This document shows positions 62,336-64,000 of a stretch of DNA of 64,000 nucleotides, piece by piece. The first letter of the stretch is position 1. Each line of letters starts with the position of its first letter. Origin of the DNA: Trebonia sp963734665 (GTDB lineage Bacteria > Actinomycetota > Actinomycetes > Streptosporangiales > Streptosporangiaceae); NCBI GenBank assembly GCA_963734665.1, contig CAVTIR010000005.1:186001-250000 (forward strand), in the 5' to 3' direction. The notes below the pieces were generated by a model. It worked only from the letters and a program-made list of their open reading frames with translations. It searched no databases and was not told the origin of the DNA. Both the position numbers and the translations under genes were made by a program.

Positions 62336-62863
62336 CCTGATGCTGTCTGCCGCGCCTTCGGCGGGGGCGGTGCCGAGTTCGCCGGCGCGGACCTTGTCCA
62401 GCAGCATGCTGGCTACGCCCACGATCGTTGGGGCCATGTCCTTGAGGCTGGCCGCGTCGGACGGGTCGGCGATGTCCTGCGGGACTTCCGCCCGGTCGAG
62501 GATCCCCGGCAGGTCGGCGAGTTGGCCCGCCAGCCAGCCGAGCGGGTCCTGCGACAGTTCCCGGAGGAAGACGCGGGAGGTCGGGTCCCAGTCCGAGGTG
62601 AACTTCGCATGGTGGTGGGTGCGGTTGAAGCTGCCGGGCTTCCCGTCTACCGACTCGAGCAGGTCCACCCGCCAGATCGGCTTGCCCACCGCGATCGGGA
62701 CTGCCGAGTAGATCGAGCTCTTGAGCTCGCCGCGGTCGATGACCCGCAGCTCAAGCCGGACGCCGTGCTCGGGCCCCTCCTGCCCTGGGTGCGGTTGCGG
62801 GTCGAGGAAGTACAGGTCGCCGACGACAACGCCGACTTTCTCGAAGACGAAGGCCTGGAGCAT
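62321..62863 (-). CDS. Conserved hypothetical protein
   Basis: Protein of about 180 residues that I do not recognise. The N-terminal half is strand-rich (LQAFVFEKVGVVVGDLYFLD, GVRLELRVIDRGELKSSIYS, AVPIAVGKPIWRVDLLE) with a conserved-looking FNRTHHHAKFTSDWDP His motif. The C-terminal half is helical (DIADPSDAASLKDMAPTIVG). No signal or membrane segment. ATG 62863 begins the conserved start; an in-frame ATG-like codon at 62872 adds three residues. Its 3' end is duplicated downstream. Confidence 0.65.
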   Translation of the reverse strand: MLQAFVFEKVGVVVGDLYFLDPQPHPGQEGPEHGVRLELRVIDRGELKSSIYSAVPIAVGKPIWRVDLLESVDGKPGSFNRTHHHAKFTSDWDPTSRVFLRELSQDPLGWLAGQLADLPGILDRAEVPQDIADPSDAASLKDMAPTIVGVASMLLDKVRAGELGTAPAEGAADSIRNGWL

Positions 62864-62966
62864 TAAGACCACCCATCAGTCGCTGGCCGGGCAAAGGGGG
62901 CGCGGTAGGCGCCGTCTCCACTATCACCCGGCCAGCGACGAGGCGTCCAGCGCTGGCTGACGTGAG

Positions 62967-63791
62967 CTACTTCTCCCACTGCGCCTTACCGTAGACGTGG
63001 ACTTGCGTGCCAGGCGCCTTGACCAGGGTGTGGAAGAAGTCCGCGACGTCCATCGGGACCCGGACGCAGCCATGCGAGGCCGGGCCCACCGGCACGTACG
63101 TGTCACCGTGGATGGCGTAAGCCGTGGTGATGAAGAACACCGGGTTGTACATCTCGCCGAGCGGCACCGTCACCCAGCCGGGCATGAAGACGGTCGTGTT
63201 GTACGTGCCGTTGGGGGTGACCGCCTGCGCGCAGCCGTCGCTGCCGCAGTCGTAGTAATAGCCGCCGCCGCTGGAGACGTGGCTGATCAGCTTGATCTGG
63301 TTGTTGTCGAACAGGACGAGCACTTCGAGTGCCTGGTCCACCTCGATGCGCGTGGCCCGCTTGCCCGCGTACGAAGGCGACGTGTAGGTCCTGGGGTGCA
63401 CCAGGGCGTTCTTGGTGGCCGCGTCGACCACGCCGGTCACCTTGACGCCGTTGATCTCCTGGAAAGCCCAGAGAGCCGCCTGCGTGTCGGCGCCGAACTG
63501 GCCGTCGATCGCGCCTGGGTAGTACTTGAGCGAGGAGAGCCGCTCCTGGAGCGCCTTGACGTCCGCCCCACTCATGCCAGGCGCCAGGGTCCTCGTGGGC
63601 GCAGCGTAGGCGGGCGCCGCGACGCGGGTGGTCGCCGTCTTCGCGACGGGGACCACCGCTACCGTGGTCTTGGCGAACGCCACCGGAGCGGCCGAGGCAG
63701 CTTCGGCCGTGCACCCGGCCACCGCGATCGCGGCCGCTGCCAGCGCGGTCGCTCCCATCGTTACGAGTTTCCTGGTGTGCGTCCGCGCCAT
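62967..63791 (-). CDS. L,D-transpeptidase with peptidoglycan-binding domain
   Basis: Secreted wall enzyme of about 274 residues. An Arg/Lys start and hydrophobic helix (LVTMGATALAAAAIAVAGC) end in a probable lipobox Cys, then an Ala/Thr/Val-rich linker, a PG_binding_1 domain (GADVKALQERLSSLKYYPG, DGQFGADTQAALWAFQ) and a YkuD catalytic domain whose signature H-x(n)-SHGCVRVP is present as IHGDTYVPVGPASHGCVRVP. It forms 3-3 crosslinks in peptidoglycan or attaches proteins. ATG 63791 follows AAGGA; ATG 63809 is an alternative. Confidence 0.9.
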   Translation of the reverse strand: MARTHTRKLVTMGATALAAAAIAVAGCTAEAASAAPVAFAKTTVAVVPVAKTATTRVAAPAYAAPTRTLAPGMSGADVKALQERLSSLKYYPGAIDGQFGADTQAALWAFQEINGVKVTGVVDAATKNALVHPRTYTSPSYAGKRATRIEVDQALEVLVLFDNNQIKLISHVSSGGGYYYDCGSDGCAQAVTPNGTYNTTVFMPGWVTVPLGEMYNPVFFITTAYAIHGDTYVPVGPASHGCVRVPMDVADFFHTLVKAPGTQVHVYGKAQWEK

Positions 63792-63933
63792 GTCAGTCAC
63801 GTCCTTCATAGCTGAATCATCTGCTTATGAAGACGCCTCAGCTAGCCCTGACGTTGTGTAATCGGCATACCGAAGATTTGGCGTCACTCCGGGGAACGTT
63901 GGCCTGCGGCTGCCGGTGATTAGCGGCGCGTTG

Positions 63934-64000
63934 CTACTGGAGCCCGGCCCGGACGGCCGTGATGCGCTGCGTGTTGAAGCCGAGCCAGTGCATCCTGCCT
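63934..64000 (-). CDS. C-terminal end of a gene running off the window
   Basis: The last 21 codons of a minus-strand frame (GRMHWLGFNTQRITAVRAGLQ, stop at 63934-63936) with normal high-GC codon usage. The family cannot be identified from this fragment. Confidence 0.4.
   Translation of the reverse strand, partial: GRMHWLGFNTQRITAVRAGLQ

Overview
The window is high-GC actinomycete chromosome. The evidence is a mycothiol-conjugate amidase (Mca), three PPOX-type F420/FMN flavoproteins, a HAIR-controlled Lon protease, a PIN-PhoH protein, L,D-transpeptidase and LysM/transglycosylase wall enzymes, a UppS-type prenyltransferase, and many GTG/TTG starts. A large share of genes have a TANNNT -10 box only 6-8 nt before the start codon, so they are probably leaderless. 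I cannot name the genus; a Streptosporangiales-like soil actinobacterium would fit.

Layout. 1-32 kb is mostly core genome: mca and its small membrane partner; a DUF4389 membrane protein with a GYGAP-repeat linker, broken by a frameshift; a TetR/MMPL exporter pair around a palindromic operator; rhodanese; a RecQ helicase with a phosphoribosyltransferase-like tail; folB; lon; a Zur-type Fur regulator with its box; a GH16 enzyme; a DUF255 thioredoxin-fold protein; uppS; phoH2; and a cell-surface group (GT2, class III aminotransferase, IspD/TarI-like cytidylyltransferase, DUF5941-like protein, two GT-C-like membrane proteins, and a Mesh1-like ppGpp hydrolase).

32.4-41 kb is an accessory region anchored on an initiator tRNA-Met gene (32465-32541). 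The 3' end of this tRNA recurs at 35497, 37156 and 40950, so up to three elements appear to have inserted one after another. Each junction is preceded, about 125-135 bp upstream, by a pair of GTAACCAG-like repeats 12 bp apart and a run of GAGACG-like words. No integrase survives. Cargo is a frameshifted YjbR-like gene, a VOC protein, an AlbA_2 (Schlafen-type) ATPase, a DUF1963 protein, a rifampicin-monooxygenase-like enzyme, a frameshifted methyltransferase and a Nudix hydrolase.

41-51 kb holds redox and detoxification genes (two PPOX proteins, a quinone oxidoreductase under a near-perfect SoxR-type promoter, an alpha/beta hydrolase, an LLM flavin oxidoreductase), a DUF222-HNH protein, and a TetR regulator coupled to a one-chain ABC exporter. 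51-64 kb returns to housekeeping and wall genes: DUF1707 protein, Gfo/Idh/MocA oxidoreductase, Maf, PPK2, RNase HI, LysM-transglycosylase (frameshifted), MaoC, flotillin plus NfeD-like protein, MFS exporter, and L,D-transpeptidase.

The most interesting unexplained DNA is: (i) the tRNA-fMet junction array; (ii) a dispersed GC-rich palindrome family built around GGGGGACGACCCCC, two copies of which lie in frame inside coding genes (MMPL exporter, RNase HI); (iii) a two-copy hairpin element whose arms differ but still pair (15229-15295 and 20062-20130); and (iv) tandem copying of gene 3' ends downstream of recQ and between the MFS gene and its convergent neighbour. Four genes carry single-base frameshifts, which could be real decay or draft-assembly error.
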